From JAAXVQ01 sp964604705 (GTDB lineage: Bacteria; Oederibacteriota; JAAXVQ01): 64,000 nt of DNA. Location: NCBI GenBank assembly GCA_964604705.1, contig CAZSAP010000008.1, forward strand, positions 62,001-126,000, given 5' to 3'. Made by a program: the position numbers and the translations under genes. Below the pieces are notes generated by a model. That model did no database searches and had not been told where the DNA came from. It saw only the letters and a program-made list of their open reading frames with translations. The number at the start of each line of letters is the position of its first letter. Position 1 is the first letter of the stretch. Positions 46,344-54,731 of the stretch are shown here, one piece after another.

Positions 46344-47306
46344 TTAATTCTTCTTCAATTCTCCTCGACTGCCGCGTACACCGTTGCGTCCGGCTTTCTT
46401 CACTCGATACAGGGCCTGATCGCTAGCTTCTATAAGCTCTTCAGCTGTTGTGCCATCTCCCGGGAAGGTGGCCACTCCAATGGAAATAGTAATTTGAGTA
46501 CCCATCGCCCCGTCACGCTTAACCCCCAAGCGTTTTTCTAAAATTGTTTGCCTGAGACGCTTGGCGTACCCAACAGCTTCAATCTGGTTGGTTTCAGGTA
46601 AAATGAGTGCAAACTCATCACCGCCGTAACGCGCCACAGTGTCGGATTCTCGCTTATTCTCCATAAAAACAGCTGAAACATTTTGCAACAGACGATCCCC
46701 TTGACGATGGCCCAGGTGGTCATTGTATTCTTTAAAATGATCCAAATCCATAAGCAAGAGACTTAGCACGCGGTTATAGCGGCGGGCGCGAGACAGTTCG
46801 TGTCGAAGTTGTTCCTGAAAGAAGCGATGGTTGTACAATCCGGTCAGGCCGTCTTCATTTACAAACAGCAAAAGACAGTTCAGATCTTTTTCCGGCAACA
46901 AACGTAAATCGCGGGCATACCCTTTGTGATTATCAAAAAAATCCAGGACCGCGACACGTACGCCCACATTGCGTTTCAGGCTTTCCGAGAGTAAGTATTT
47001 ATGCGTAAGAATTTCATTCCAAAGGGCATGTGCTTCTTCTGAGGGAAATAACTTGTGAGTCAACGCCATCATTAGATCCGAATAAAGCTCTTCCCCACGA
47101 TTGGCGCGTAATTTTTCCAGATGGTCCCACAACGCATTGGGGACCCGCTCCACATCACCGGCGAAATAATCCAAAACTTCAATGTCCTTGGAGAGCCAAC
47201 CGGAAATGCTTTCACTCCCCTGGAGCAACACATGGATATTCGTGCATTCTTTGACATTCAGCGAAATACGCGGTTGGTGTATCTTTAGGCTTTCCGGTAT
47301 CTCCAT
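46344..47306 (-). CDS. Diguanylate cyclase (GGDEF domain)
   Basis: 320 residues from ATG 47306, chosen because GGGGAG is seven bases upstream; in-frame ATGs at 47312 and 47330 are alternatives. Residues 1-150 are an uncharacterised sensory region (mostly helical, Trp- and Leu-rich). Residues 155-315 are the GGDEF domain with DGLTGLYNHRFF, LLLMDLDHFKEYND and the intact active site RYGGDEFAL. RESD five residues before it is a product-inhibition (I) site. It makes c-di-GMP from two GTP. A PilZ receptor candidate lies at 30247. Confidence 0.95.
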   Translation of the reverse strand: MEIPESLKIHQPRISLNVKECTNIHVLLQGSESISGWLSKDIEVLDYFAGDVERVPNALWDHLEKLRANRGEELYSDLMMALTHKLFPSEEAHALWNEILTHKYLLSESLKRNVGVRVAVLDFFDNHKGYARDLRLLPEKDLNCLLLFVNEDGLTGLYNHRFFQEQLRHELSRARRYNRVLSLLLMDLDHFKEYNDHLGHRQGDRLLQNVSAVFMENKRESDTVARYGGDEFALILPETNQIEAVGYAKRLRQTILEKRLGVKRDGAMGTQITISIGVATFPGDGTTAEELIEASDQALYRVKKAGRNGVRGSRGELKKN

Positions 47307-47353
47307 ATCCATACTCCCCAAGTGGACCATTCGCTGCTTTAAGTCTCGTCTTT

Positions 47354-47382
47354 ATTGTCGATCCGGTAAAGGGTTATGTCAA
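47354..47382 (-). promoter_or_regulatory. Sigma-70-like promoter of diguanylate cyclase gene
   Basis: On the minus strand TTGACA (47377-47382), a 17-base spacer and GACAAT (47354-47359), about 48 bases before the chosen start. Confidence 0.6.
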
Positions 47383-47406
47383 GAAAGAATGCACGTGGGG
47401 AACGGT

Positions 47407-47811
47407 CTAGCCATGTTTCTGGGCCTGTACAGCCATCATTCCGCCGACGAGGTTACGAAGTTGGGTGTAGCCTTTTTTTTGCAGAAAAAGAAACGCCTGA
47501 TGCGAACGCGCACCGCTCCGGCAGATGACAACAACCTCACGATCCTTCGGAACTTCAGTAAACCGTTCTGCCAAAGAACCCAAGGGAATATTGACCACCC
47601 CGGGCAAAACCCCCGGGGCACTTTTTAATTCCATGGGTTCACGTACATCCAAAAGGTAAGGTGGGGGTGTCTGTTTAATCCGTTCCAATAGCTCCGCAGC
47701 TTGAATCATAAACGTGCCTCCAAGGGTAAGTGTGTTCATTATTTTACGAAACATCCGCCAACCAAGTATTAGGGCGGCACCTATAGCCAAAGACCACAAC
47801 ATTATCGTCAT
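47407..47811 (-). CDS. Membrane-anchored rhodanese-domain protein
   Basis: 134 residues. An N-terminal membrane helix (residues 3-20) is followed by a single rhodanese domain: YLLDVREPMEL, GVVNIPLGSL and active-site loop CRSGARS with the catalytic Cys, ending GGMMAV. Such proteins carry persulfide sulfur. Its ATG overlaps the flavodiiron stop (ATGA). It is the last gene of the perR oxidative-defence operon. A role in sulfur or redox repair is inferred. Confidence 0.93.
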   Translation of the reverse strand: MTIMLWSLAIGAALILGWRMFRKIMNTLTLGGTFMIQAAELLERIKQTPPPYLLDVREPMELKSAPGVLPGVVNIPLGSLAERFTEVPKDREVVVICRSGARSHQAFLFLQKKGYTQLRNLVGGMMAVQAQKHG

Positions 47812-49013
47812 GCATTCCCACCTTGAAGTGCCAGTACCGCTTGAGCTACCGTCTTTCCCAAATCACGGGCAGCTTGCAAATCCTCTTCGCGTGGTTGAAA
47901 CCGTACACGCAATCCAGGAGACACAACTTTGAACTTAAGCGACTTCAAACGTTCTTCCAACATAGGAACCGCTTCACCACTCCAACCGTACGACCCAAAG
48001 GCCGCTACTAGTTTCCCTTTTAGTTTCACCGTTGCCAGCGAAGAAAGAAAATCCCAAACCGGTTTTACCGCATCCCCGTTGATGGTACAAGAACCAACCA
48101 AAATACCCGACGCTTGTTCCAAAACCGGAATCAACGATCCAATTTCCGCCCCTTCCAGATCAAAGAGAGAAGCCTGAACCCCAGCACTTTGCACGCCCTC
48201 GGCTACCGCTTGCGCCAAACGACCGGTCATCCCATAGGCAGAAACATAAAAAACCGGAATGCTTTCCAACCCACGGTGAGGAGTTGACCACTGGCGGTAT
48301 GAATTCAAGAATTGCTCAAGGTTGTGATTCAATACCGGTCCATGACTGGGGGCAATGACCTTCAACGGCCTATTTTGGATAGCCTCTAACCCTTTTAAAA
48401 CATACTCCTTGAAGGGACCCATAATTGCCTGAAAATAGTGTTCGAACGCAAATGAAAAATCTCCGACTCGATCTGAAAGAATTCCTTCGTGCGAATAATG
48501 GCACCCTAAAAAATCACAAGGAAACAGCGTCGCGTCCTCGGGGATATAGGTGAACATTGTATCCGGCCAATGTAAAAACGGTGCTGTGATAAACTCCAAT
48601 GTCTTCCCGCCCAAATCCAGTCGATCACCCGAGCCGACGGTCATGGGCTGAAGATCTTGATTCGTCAGCTCCTTTAAAAAAGCAGCACCATTTTTCGAAA
48701 CCACTATTTTCGCTTTGGGCATACGCTGCAATGTATCTAAAATCGAACCTGAATGATCGGGTTCCAGATGATTGCATACGAGATAATCAATTTCGGTCAA
48801 AGGCACAACTTGCTCAACCGTGGCTAAAAACTCATCTTTGAAACCATGCTTGACGGTTTCAATCAACGCCGTTTTTTCACGTCCGCGAACAACATATGCG
48901 TTGTACGAGGTCCCGTTCTCGGTTTTCATGATGATATCAAAAATCCGCAAATCAGGATTAAGTACTCCTACCCAGTAAACATTCTCTGCAATACGAACCG
49001 GTTCGTGATGCAT
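47808..49013 (-). CDS. Flavodiiron protein (FprA/Roo type)
   Basis: 401 residues. It reduces O2 to water, or NO to N2O, in anaerobes. Residues 1-250 are the lactamase-like diiron domain with NHLEPDHSG (HxExDH), APFLHWPDTM, FPCDFLGCHY and PSHGPV. Residues 255-400 are the flavodoxin domain (VSAYGMTGRLAQAVAEG, GSYGWSGEAV). There is no rubredoxin fused; electrons probably come through the rubredoxin-like C-terminus of the adjacent rubrerythrin or another carrier via the FAD reductase next door. It lies 11 bases downstream of that reductase gene. Confidence 0.95.
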   Translation of the reverse strand: MHHEPVRIAENVYWVGVLNPDLRIFDIIMKTENGTSYNAYVVRGREKTALIETVKHGFKDEFLATVEQVVPLTEIDYLVCNHLEPDHSGSILDTLQRMPKAKIVVSKNGAAFLKELTNQDLQPMTVGSGDRLDLGGKTLEFITAPFLHWPDTMFTYIPEDATLFPCDFLGCHYSHEGILSDRVGDFSFAFEHYFQAIMGPFKEYVLKGLEAIQNRPLKVIAPSHGPVLNHNLEQFLNSYRQWSTPHRGLESIPVFYVSAYGMTGRLAQAVAEGVQSAGVQASLFDLEGAEIGSLIPVLEQASGILVGSCTINGDAVKPVWDFLSSLATVKLKGKLVAAFGSYGWSGEAVPMLEERLKSLKFKVVSPGLRVRFQPREEDLQAARDLGKTVAQAVLALQGGNA

Positions 49014-49024
49014 CTCGTCTCTCC

Positions 49025-50242
49025 TTAAAGATCAAATCCAGGGATACGTTTATAATCGAATCCGTCCTGCAACAATTCAAATTTAAAACCAGTGACGTCC
49101 AATTTGCGATCCATAATTTTTCTAAGCGACGTTGCCCCCGTGGTACGTCCAATTTGAATTGAGCCGACCACACGTCCTGCATCCAAAAATAGTTTAACCC
49201 AATATCCCGCTTCGCGTCGCAACAGAATTTCCGCTTGCGGTAGGCGAATATCGCCTTGCGAACATACCTCAACACCTGCAACCTTCAATGTTGTGGAAGG
49301 CGCCAAACCCGGATAGACCGCATCACCGCCTGCGGCATTCAGGCCCGCGACGCGTCCCATGGCTTGACTCGCGGCCCACAATCCAGCCACACCACCGTGC
49401 CATTCTGCGACATCACCCGCAGCCCAAATATCTGGATGCCGTGTTTGCATGCGATCATCCACTAAAATTCCACGGTTAACGTGAATGTCTGTTCCTGCGA
49501 CCAACTCCGTACGCGGCCGAATGCCCGCCGACAACACAACCAAATCGGCATTTAACTCAGCTCCGCTTCCCAACACCAGTGTTACTTTGTCATCGCTGGT
49601 ACGAACTTGAAAAACGGTAGTTCCCACATAAAATTCAAACCCAAGAGGAATCAACTTTTCCTGGAGTAAAATTGAACCTTCCTCATCCACTTGACGGGGC
49701 AGGAGCCACGGAGCGGCTTCGATCACCACGACATGCAATCCCAATCGGGTCAAAGCATATCCGGCTTCCAACCCCAGTAGTCCACCGCCAATTAAAACAG
49801 CCGACTTCTTGCCGACGGCCTGAGTACGAATTTTCACTGCATCTTCCACAGTCCTTAAAACGAACACATTTTTTGAGGGCAAGCCCGAAATGGTTGGTTG
49901 GACCGGTGCCGCCCCCATCGCCAAAATCAACTTCCGATACGCCAATAGCTCTCCCCGCTCTAACGTCACGTTATGCGCCAATGGATCTACCGCGACGGCA
50001 TTCTGACAAAGCTGTAGCCGTATTTTTCGAGACGTATACCATTCGTCTGGATGCAGGCGAATGGCCTCGGGGGATACCTGCCCCGAGACCACTTCCGGTA
50101 AACGAGGGCGTGAATAACAAGCTAAACCTTCATTGGAAATAATCGTCACCGCGGTGTCCGGGTCCAATTCGCGGAAAGCATTAGCTGCTGCGGCACCTGC
50201 CGGACCGTGCCCAATAACCACCAACCCTGGTTGATCATTCAC
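49025..50242 (-). CDS. FAD-dependent NAD(P)H oxidoreductase (NADH:rubredoxin-reductase-like)
   Basis: 405 residues from GTG 50242, two bases after the rubrerythrin stop and with GGAG about ten bases upstream. Class-I pyridine-nucleotide-disulfide-type fold: VVIGHGPAGAAAANAF (FAD), SAVLIGGGLLGLEAGYAL (NAD) and IWAAGDVAE (second FAD motif). A C-terminal extension of about 100 residues, as in rubredoxin reductases and nitrite-reductase-like enzymes, has no Cys pair for disulfide chemistry. Its place between rubrerythrin and flavodiiron genes suggests it feeds them electrons. Confidence 0.9.
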   Translation of the reverse strand: MNDQPGLVVIGHGPAGAAAANAFRELDPDTAVTIISNEGLACYSRPRLPEVVSGQVSPEAIRLHPDEWYTSRKIRLQLCQNAVAVDPLAHNVTLERGELLAYRKLILAMGAAPVQPTISGLPSKNVFVLRTVEDAVKIRTQAVGKKSAVLIGGGLLGLEAGYALTRLGLHVVVIEAAPWLLPRQVDEEGSILLQEKLIPLGFEFYVGTTVFQVRTSDDKVTLVLGSGAELNADLVVLSAGIRPRTELVAGTDIHVNRGILVDDRMQTRHPDIWAAGDVAEWHGGVAGLWAASQAMGRVAGLNAAGGDAVYPGLAPSTTLKVAGVEVCSQGDIRLPQAEILLRREAGYWVKLFLDAGRVVGSIQIGRTTGATSLRKIMDRKLDVTGFKFELLQDGFDYKRIPGFDL

Positions 50243-50243
50243 T

Positions 50244-50822
50244 TTAATAATTCTCCGTAGCCAACTCAAAATATTTCTGAGGATGACGACATGCTGGGCA
50301 TGAGGCCGGCGCTTCCGGGCCCTCATGGATCATGCCGCAATTCCGACATTTCCATTTAACATTGCCAGTCTTTTTGAAAACCTGTCCTTTTTGGACATTT
50401 TCCAACAACTTACGATAGCGTGACTCATGGGCATTTTCCACCTTGGCAATATTTTCAAATGCTTCTGCAACCTCCGGAAATCCTTCTTCTTGTGCAATTT
50501 TAGCGGCTTCAGGATAAAGCTTTGTCCACTCTTCATGCTCACCTTCTGCGGCCGCTTTTAAATTGTCCTGCGTGGTCCCAATCACACCCGCAGGATACAT
50601 AGCAACAATTTCTACCATTCCGCCTTCTAAAAATTTGAAAAAGCGCTTGGCATGTTCCTTTTCATTCTCCGCGGTTTCTTTAAACAACTCGGCAATCTGC
50701 AGATATCCCTCTTTTTCCGCCACTCCCGCAGCATACGTATAACGATTACGGGCCTGTGACTCTCCAGCAAAAGCTGCAAGCAAATTTTTCTCTGTCTTTG
50801 TCCCTTTAACACTCTTACTCAT
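50244..50822 (-). CDS. rbr: Rubrerythrin
   Basis: 192 residues from ATG 50822, preceded by AAGGAGG. This non-haem diiron peroxidase reduces H2O2. Ferritin-like four-helix domain: GESQARNRYTYAA, ENEKEHAKRFFKFL and KVENAHESRYRKL supply the Glu/His ligands. The C-terminal rubredoxin-like domain has WKCRNCGMIHEG and CPACRHPQ (two CxxC iron ligands). The start overlaps the perR stop (ATGA), so both are coupled. Confidence 0.97.
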   Translation of the reverse strand: MSKSVKGTKTEKNLLAAFAGESQARNRYTYAAGVAEKEGYLQIAELFKETAENEKEHAKRFFKFLEGGMVEIVAMYPAGVIGTTQDNLKAAAEGEHEEWTKLYPEAAKIAQEEGFPEVAEAFENIAKVENAHESRYRKLLENVQKGQVFKKTGNVKWKCRNCGMIHEGPEAPASCPACRHPQKYFELATENY

Positions 50823-51235
50823 TTGTGTTTCCTCCTTGATGATTGGGCATGCTTGGACGTACATACCAAACATATACCTTTAATATCTACATCCACCCGC
50901 TCCATTAAAAATCCGGTTGGAGTGGTGTGTTGCAAACGCTCCAAAAGCACTTGATTTAGGGATAAATCATACACGCTATCACACACACGACAATAAAAAT
51001 GTGCATGTGGTTGCAAATCAGCATCAAAATGGGATTGTTTTCCCTGACCGGTTAATTCGCGTATCTTGCCTTGTTGTTTTAAAATACCGAGGTTGCGATA
51101 CACTGTACCCAATGAAAGATTAGGCATCTCTGCCTTTATCCACTGATGCAGTGTGGTTGCAGTAGGATGTTCGCGCGTCCCAGCTAAACGTTCAAGCAAA
51201 ATCTTCCTTTGTTTGCTCAATCGATGGGTTTGCAT
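50819..51235 (-). CDS. perR: Fur-family peroxide regulator (PerR-like)
   Basis: 138 residues from ATG 51235, with GAGGG upstream. The winged helix has LSLGTVYRNLGILKQQGKI. The C-terminal part keeps the structural zinc pairs CRVC and CLVC and metal-site residues in SHFDADLQPHAHFYC. The Asp in this segment, and the operon of peroxide/oxygen-scavenging genes it heads, favour PerR over Fur. Its promoter overlaps an AT-rich partly palindromic stretch (51252-51275) that may be its own operator. Confidence 0.92.
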   Translation of the reverse strand: MQTHRLSKQRKILLERLAGTREHPTATTLHQWIKAEMPNLSLGTVYRNLGILKQQGKIRELTGQGKQSHFDADLQPHAHFYCRVCDSVYDLSLNQVLLERLQHTTPTGFLMERVDVDIKGICLVCTSKHAQSSRRKHK

Positions 51236-51251
51236 CAAGCCCTCTTATCAG

Positions 51252-51292
51252 TAATGATTCCTAATAATAATTTACCCCAGTACTTATGTCAA
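51252..51292 (-). promoter_or_regulatory. perR operon promoter with possible Per/Fur box
   Basis: On the minus strand TTGACA (51287-51292), a 17-base spacer and TATTAT (51264-51269). ATTATTAGGAATCATTA overlaps and follows the -10 box and loosely resembles Fur-family operators. The promoter is a good match; the operator is tentative. Confidence 0.65.
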
Positions 51293-51298
51293 GCAATA

Positions 51299-51334
51299 AA
51301 AAAAGCCCGCCCCAAAGAACTTGGGACGGGCTTC
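51299..51334 (-). terminator. Intrinsic terminator of hsp20
   Basis: Stem AAGCCCG/CGGGCTT with an inner CCCAA/TTGGG pairing, followed on the minus strand by seven T. It lies just after the hsp20 stop and insulates the perR promoter. Confidence 0.85.
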
Positions 51335-51347
51335 TGCTTCAACCACC

Positions 51348-51785
51348 TTACTTAATTTCAATTTCTTTTGGCTTTACACTTTCAGCCTTTGGAACGACCA
51401 AACTCAACACCCCATCCTTGAATTCAGCATTAATCTTTCCGCTATCAATGGATTCCGGTAGACGAAAACTGCGGCTGAAGTTTCCATAAACACGTTCACT
51501 CCGATGAAAACTCACGTCTTGTGCCGCTTTCTCAAACTTCTTTTCTCCGGAAAGGGTTAATACATTTTCGCTCAAGGTTACTTTAATGTTTTCTTTGCTC
51601 ACACCGGGTAGATCCGCTCGTAAAAAATACGCTTCTTTATTCTCCGTCAGATCAATATCCGGTGCCCAACAGGTTTCACATTCTCCCTCACCTTTTTGTG
51701 CTGTAGAAAAATCATCCCACAAATGTCCAAACTCTCTGTTTAAATTAATCAGACTGCGATACGGGCTCCAACGAATCATGGTCAT
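51348..51785 (-). CDS. Small heat-shock protein (Hsp20/alpha-crystallin)
   Basis: 145 residues from ATG 51785; the ATG at 51794 directly abuts GGGAG, so the later Met is better spaced. This ATP-independent holdase chaperone has an alpha-crystallin domain from about residue 40 to 135: PDIDLTENKEAYFLRADLPGV, ENVLTLSGEKK, SFRLPESID and FKDGVLSLVVPK. The C-terminal IEIK is the IxI-type oligomer contact. CETC in the N-terminal region is an unusual Cys pair. A sigma-54-type promoter lies at 51838-51853. Confidence 0.95.
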   Translation of the reverse strand: MTMIRWSPYRSLINLNREFGHLWDDFSTAQKGEGECETCWAPDIDLTENKEAYFLRADLPGVSKENIKVTLSENVLTLSGEKKFEKAAQDVSFHRSERVYGNFSRSFRLPESIDSGKINAEFKDGVLSLVVPKAESVKPKEIEIK

Positions 51786-51837
51786 GGTAGCCATCTCCCT
51801 TCAAAGATATTGGATTCATGCATCCGTATCTTTATAC

Positions 51838-51853
51838 TGCAGGGATCATGCCA
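51838..51853 (-). promoter_or_regulatory. Sigma-54-type (-24/-12) promoter of hsp20
   Basis: On the minus strand TGGCATGATCCCTGCA carries the invariant GG and GC at the correct spacing and differs from the consensus TGGCACG-N4-TTGCW at two positions. It lies about 50 bases before the hsp20 start. An NtrC-type activator gene lies at 59012 in the same window. Confidence 0.65.
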
Positions 51854-51943
51854 AATTTAAAAACCCAAACCCCTAGAAAACGTATTTAGAAAACCATTTG
51901 ATTTAAAGCCTATTATTTCGAGGTAGAATCAGGGAGGTTTAAC

Positions 51944-52099
51944 ATGGTGTATTACTGTTGCACGTTGGAACAAACCAATGTTGCAAAACGAAACCCAAAT
52001 AATATATGCTTAAAGCTCAAACAACCAACCCTCGCGAGCAAGAAACGAACGTGCAAACTGTTTCTTAGCCGGAGCCAGAATTTGCTTTTCCAAAAATGA
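51944..52099 (+). CDS. Possible small basic protein, antisense overlap
   Basis: 51 codons with a near-ideal ribosome site (GGGAGG six bases before ATG). The product is Cys/Lys-rich without known motif, and its 3' half is antisense to the end of the lactamase-fold gene at 52010. The ribosome site is the only support; it may be chance. Confidence 0.3.
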   Translation: MVYYCCTLEQTNVAKRNPNNICLKLKQPTLASKKRTCKLFLSRSQNLLFQK

Positions 52100-52825
52100 A
52101 TCCACGTGCAATTGGTCATGGTGACAAAGATGCAACCGTTTCACTCCAGCAGCCTTAGCCAACTCAACACCTTTTTGCCATGTACTGTGCCCCCACCCCT
52201 TGCGACCTTTGGCATATTCCTCGGGAGTGTATTGGGCATCGTAGATCAAAAGATCTGCGCCTTGCGACAAAGCCAATAAATTAGGATCCAAGCCCGTCTC
52301 AAAATGTTCGACATCTGTAGCAAAAACCAAACTTTTGCCCTTGCTTGTAAACTTGTAAGTGAGACCACTTGCCGGATGATTCATGCGACAGGTTGAGACC
52401 GTAAGGTCATCTACTTGGAAGGATTGATCTACTTTCACCACCTCAAAACGATGTTGCGTAGGCATCTTAGAAAATTCGACAGGAAAGTTGATAAAATTCT
52501 GTTGGCGAACCAATATTTCCTGCGTGATCACGGGCCCGTAATGAGTGAAACGGTTCCCAGGAATGAAATTCGGAACAAAAAAAGGAAACCCCATGAGATG
52601 ATCCCAATGAAAATGCGTCCAAAAAAAGGTAGCATGTCCCTGCCCCGAACGGAACTCTTGTTTCATCAATTCGAGACCAAGCACACGCAAACCTGAACCA
52701 CCGTCTACAATATATTGATTCTGTCCATTACGAATGGATAAACAGGTTGTATTTCCTCCATACTTAATCGTTGATTTACCGGGGGTTGGCAACGAACCGC
52801 GAGCGCCGAAGTATTGAATCTGCAA
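52010..52825 (-). CDS. Metallo-beta-lactamase-fold phosphodiesterase-like hydrolase
   Basis: 271 residues. Motifs are YFGARGSLPTPG at the start (common to the PhnP/RNase-Z-like branch), YIVDGGSGLR, THFHWDHLMGFPFF (HxHxDH), NHPASGLTYKF, VFATDVEH, LIYDAQYT, GHSTW and LCHHDQ. The length and the GARGS opening match cytosolic phosphodiesterase-type members acting on cyclic nucleotides or related phosphoesters. The exact substrate is unknown. It follows the Nudix gene by 87 bases and may be the end of the metX transcription unit or separate. Confidence 0.9.
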   Translation of the reverse strand: MQIQYFGARGSLPTPGKSTIKYGGNTTCLSIRNGQNQYIVDGGSGLRVLGLELMKQEFRSGQGHATFFWTHFHWDHLMGFPFFVPNFIPGNRFTHYGPVITQEILVRQQNFINFPVEFSKMPTQHRFEVVKVDQSFQVDDLTVSTCRMNHPASGLTYKFTSKGKSLVFATDVEHFETGLDPNLLALSQGADLLIYDAQYTPEEYAKGRKGWGHSTWQKGVELAKAAGVKRLHLCHHDQLHVDSFLEKQILAPAKKQFARSFLAREGWLFEL

Positions 52826-52912
52826 AGGGAATCCCTCCCAGCCTGTCGAAGTATGAACCCATTTAGGCCAAATGTTTTTTCAGTATACCCTCAGGTCATT
52901 AAACACGCAATG

Positions 52913-53467
52913 TTAAAACAAAGACCAACGCATTTCTTTGGCCGCCAATTGAAGCGCTAAAACTGTTTTCGCATCCACAATGTCTCCGCGCCGAAGCATG
53001 CGTGAAAGTTCGGTGCGTGAAAAAATCGAAGGCGTTAAAAATTCATCCTCGTCCAACTTTAACGCCCCACGTCGTATAAGCTGCTGTGCCAGATAAAGGT
53101 GGATGGATTCCTGGCAAAATCCTGGTGAACTGAAAAAACGTCCTAACGGCTTTAACGTCTTTGCTGTAAACCCGGTTTCTTCTCGTAACTCCCGCTTGGC
53201 TGCCCGCTGGGGCGGTTCTTTAGACGTTCTAAGTCCAGCGGGAATTTCCCACATCCATGCGTTTACAGCATAACGGTATTGACGCACCAGCACAATTTTG
53301 GAATTTTCAAGTACTGGCACAACAGCGACCGCAGGCATGTGCCCAATGACCTCGCGAATGCCTTCACGCCCATTCGGGAGTCGAACCGTGTCTACATACA
53401 CATCTAATATGCGACCGCGATAAAGTTCTTTGCGGCTCAGAGGTGTCTCGGTAGGCCGATGCCTCAC
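52913..53467 (-). CDS. Nudix hydrolase, ADP-ribose-pyrophosphatase-like
   Basis: 184 residues from GTG 53467, which overlaps the stop of the NifU-like gene (GTGA). It cleaves nucleoside diphosphates linked to another moiety. The Nudix box reads GLRTSKEPPQRAAKRELREE followed by TGF, matching Gx5Ex7REUxEExGU, in the setting VRQYRYAVNAWMWEIPAG typical of ADP-ribose pyrophosphatases. FFSSPGFCQE after the box also fits that subgroup. Confidence 0.93.
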   Translation of the reverse strand: MRHRPTETPLSRKELYRGRILDVYVDTVRLPNGREGIREVIGHMPAVAVVPVLENSKIVLVRQYRYAVNAWMWEIPAGLRTSKEPPQRAAKRELREETGFTAKTLKPLGRFFSSPGFCQESIHLYLAQQLIRRGALKLDEDEFLTPSIFSRTELSRMLRRGDIVDAKTVLALQLAAKEMRWSLF

Positions 53468-53682
53468 ACCGACTCCACACGTACAACTTCAGGAATCAAC
53501 TCCTTAAGCCGCGCCTCGACTCCATGCTTTAAGGTCATCGTGGCCATCGGGCACGATCCGCAAGCACCACGCAAGCGCACTTTTACAATCCCATTCTCAA
53601 CGGCGACCAACTCAATGTCTCCACCATCGGCCTGCAATGCCGGACGAATGCCTTCCAATGCTTTTTCAACTTTCTCTTTCAT
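53464..53682 (-). CDS. nfuA: NifU-type C-terminal iron-sulfur scaffold (Nfu)
   Basis: 72 residues, the size of a stand-alone Nfu domain. ADGGDIELV and the cluster-binding CGSCPMATMTLK (CxxC) are both intact. It carries or delivers Fe-S clusters. It sits in the minus-strand unit metX, metW, lipoprotein, nfu, nudix, with the overlap to nudix implying coupling. Confidence 0.95.
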   Translation of the reverse strand: MKEKVEKALEGIRPALQADGGDIELVAVENGIVKVRLRGACGSCPMATMTLKHGVEARLKELIPEVVRVESV

Positions 53683-53713
53683 ACGAGCCTCCTGGGTCCC
53701 GGTTATGGGACCA

Positions 53714-54100
53714 TTATTTTGTTACCCGCAGACGATACTCTACCGTGAGCGTGGGTTCATCCTTTTGTCGTATGACCGTAAAAACAATTTTATGTTCCCC
53801 GGTGCGTGCTATTTGAATACGCGTACGAAAATCTCTGCCCAATCCAGGTTCCAACACCTGTTCAGAGGACATGCTTCCCTCAGGTGAAACCACATGTACC
53901 TTCACTTTGGCGTGCTGGACAATTTTGTAATCGCGATCTTGAATTCGCAGCCCAACCCGAGTCTCGCCGACACGCACTTCCTTGGGCTGTGTATAAAGGG
54001 TGATCAAATAACCCTCAACCCTCTGAGTCTGAGCGTACGGCGCACATCCACCAAGCCACATCAGCAATACGATTCCCAGCCAAGCCCGTGACCTTTTCAC
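53714..54100 (-). CDS. Small lipoprotein of unknown function
   Basis: 128 residues from GTG 54100, which starts one base after the metW stop and has GGGG six bases upstream. Signal with lipobox LGGC (Cys about residue 18). The mature part is a single beta-rich domain of Ig/FixH-like strand pattern (VRVGETRVGLRIQD, KVKVHVVSPEG, GEHKIVFTVI). I recognise no family with confidence. It is embedded in the methionine operon, which is unexpected for an envelope protein. Confidence 0.75.
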   Translation of the reverse strand: MKRSRAWLGIVLLMWLGGCAPYAQTQRVEGYLITLYTQPKEVRVGETRVGLRIQDRDYKIVQHAKVKVHVVSPEGSMSSEQVLEPGLGRDFRTRIQIARTGEHKIVFTVIRQKDEPTLTVEYRLRVTK

Positions 54101-54101
54101 A

Positions 54102-54731
54102 TCAGACCCCACGCGAGATGACAAACAGACCTTCGTCTGCTCTCCAGTTTGCACCCCAACGTACAAGGTGTGGACGATCGCCGGAGCCCAACGAAAAATA
54201 CAGTTCCCGTAAAATCCGAATCTTCCGTTGCTCACAGAACCGCACAAAATCACAAATCGTCAATAGATGGATATTGGGTGTGTTGTACCAGTGAAACGGT
54301 AGCTTCGAGGTCCGTGGCATACACCCTTGTGTAAGCAATTCCCAACGTACATGCCAATGTCCAAAATTAGGGAAAGAGACAATCGCTTTTTTTCCAACCC
54401 GCAACATTTCCTCAATTACGAAATCCGGACGACGGATCACTTGCAAGGTATGGTTCAAAATCACATAATCGTAAGAGGCATCACTGTAATCGCTCAACCC
54501 CTGATCCAAGTCGCCTTGAAAAACCGAGAGGCCTTTATGAATGCATTCAATCACAGCATCTTCGTCGATTTCCACACCCATCCCATGCACACGCCGTTCC
54601 CGTGTCAAGCGAGCCAACAAATCTCCTTGGCCACACCCCAAATCCAAAACCCGTGCTCCCTCATCAATCAAAGGAGCAATACGATCGTATTCCGAAACTA
54701 AAATATTGTCCGGTACAAGTTCATCAGTCAT
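54102..54731 (-). CDS. metW: Methionine biosynthesis protein MetW
   Basis: 209 residues. It is a class-I methyltransferase-fold partner that supports MetX. Motifs are VLDLGCGQGDLLARL, GVEIDEDAVIECIHKGLSV, QGDLDQGLSDY, VILNHTLQ, VSFPNFGHWHVR and WYNTPNIHLLTICDF. Its start overlaps the end of metX by eight bases. This metX-metW pair is standard in many Gram-negative bacteria. Confidence 0.96.
   Translation of the reverse strand: MTDELVPDNILVSEYDRIAPLIDEGARVLDLGCGQGDLLARLTRERRVHGMGVEIDEDAVIECIHKGLSVFQGDLDQGLSDYSDASYDYVILNHTLQVIRRPDFVIEEMLRVGKKAIVSFPNFGHWHVRWELLTQGCMPRTSKLPFHWYNTPNIHLLTICDFVRFCEQRKIRILRELYFSLGSGDRPHLVRWGANWRADEGLFVISRGV

Noticed and set aside
51795..51943. CIRCE element before hsp20
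   Set aside because: No TTAGCACTC/GAGTGCTAA inverted repeat is present; a sigma-54-type promoter is seen instead.
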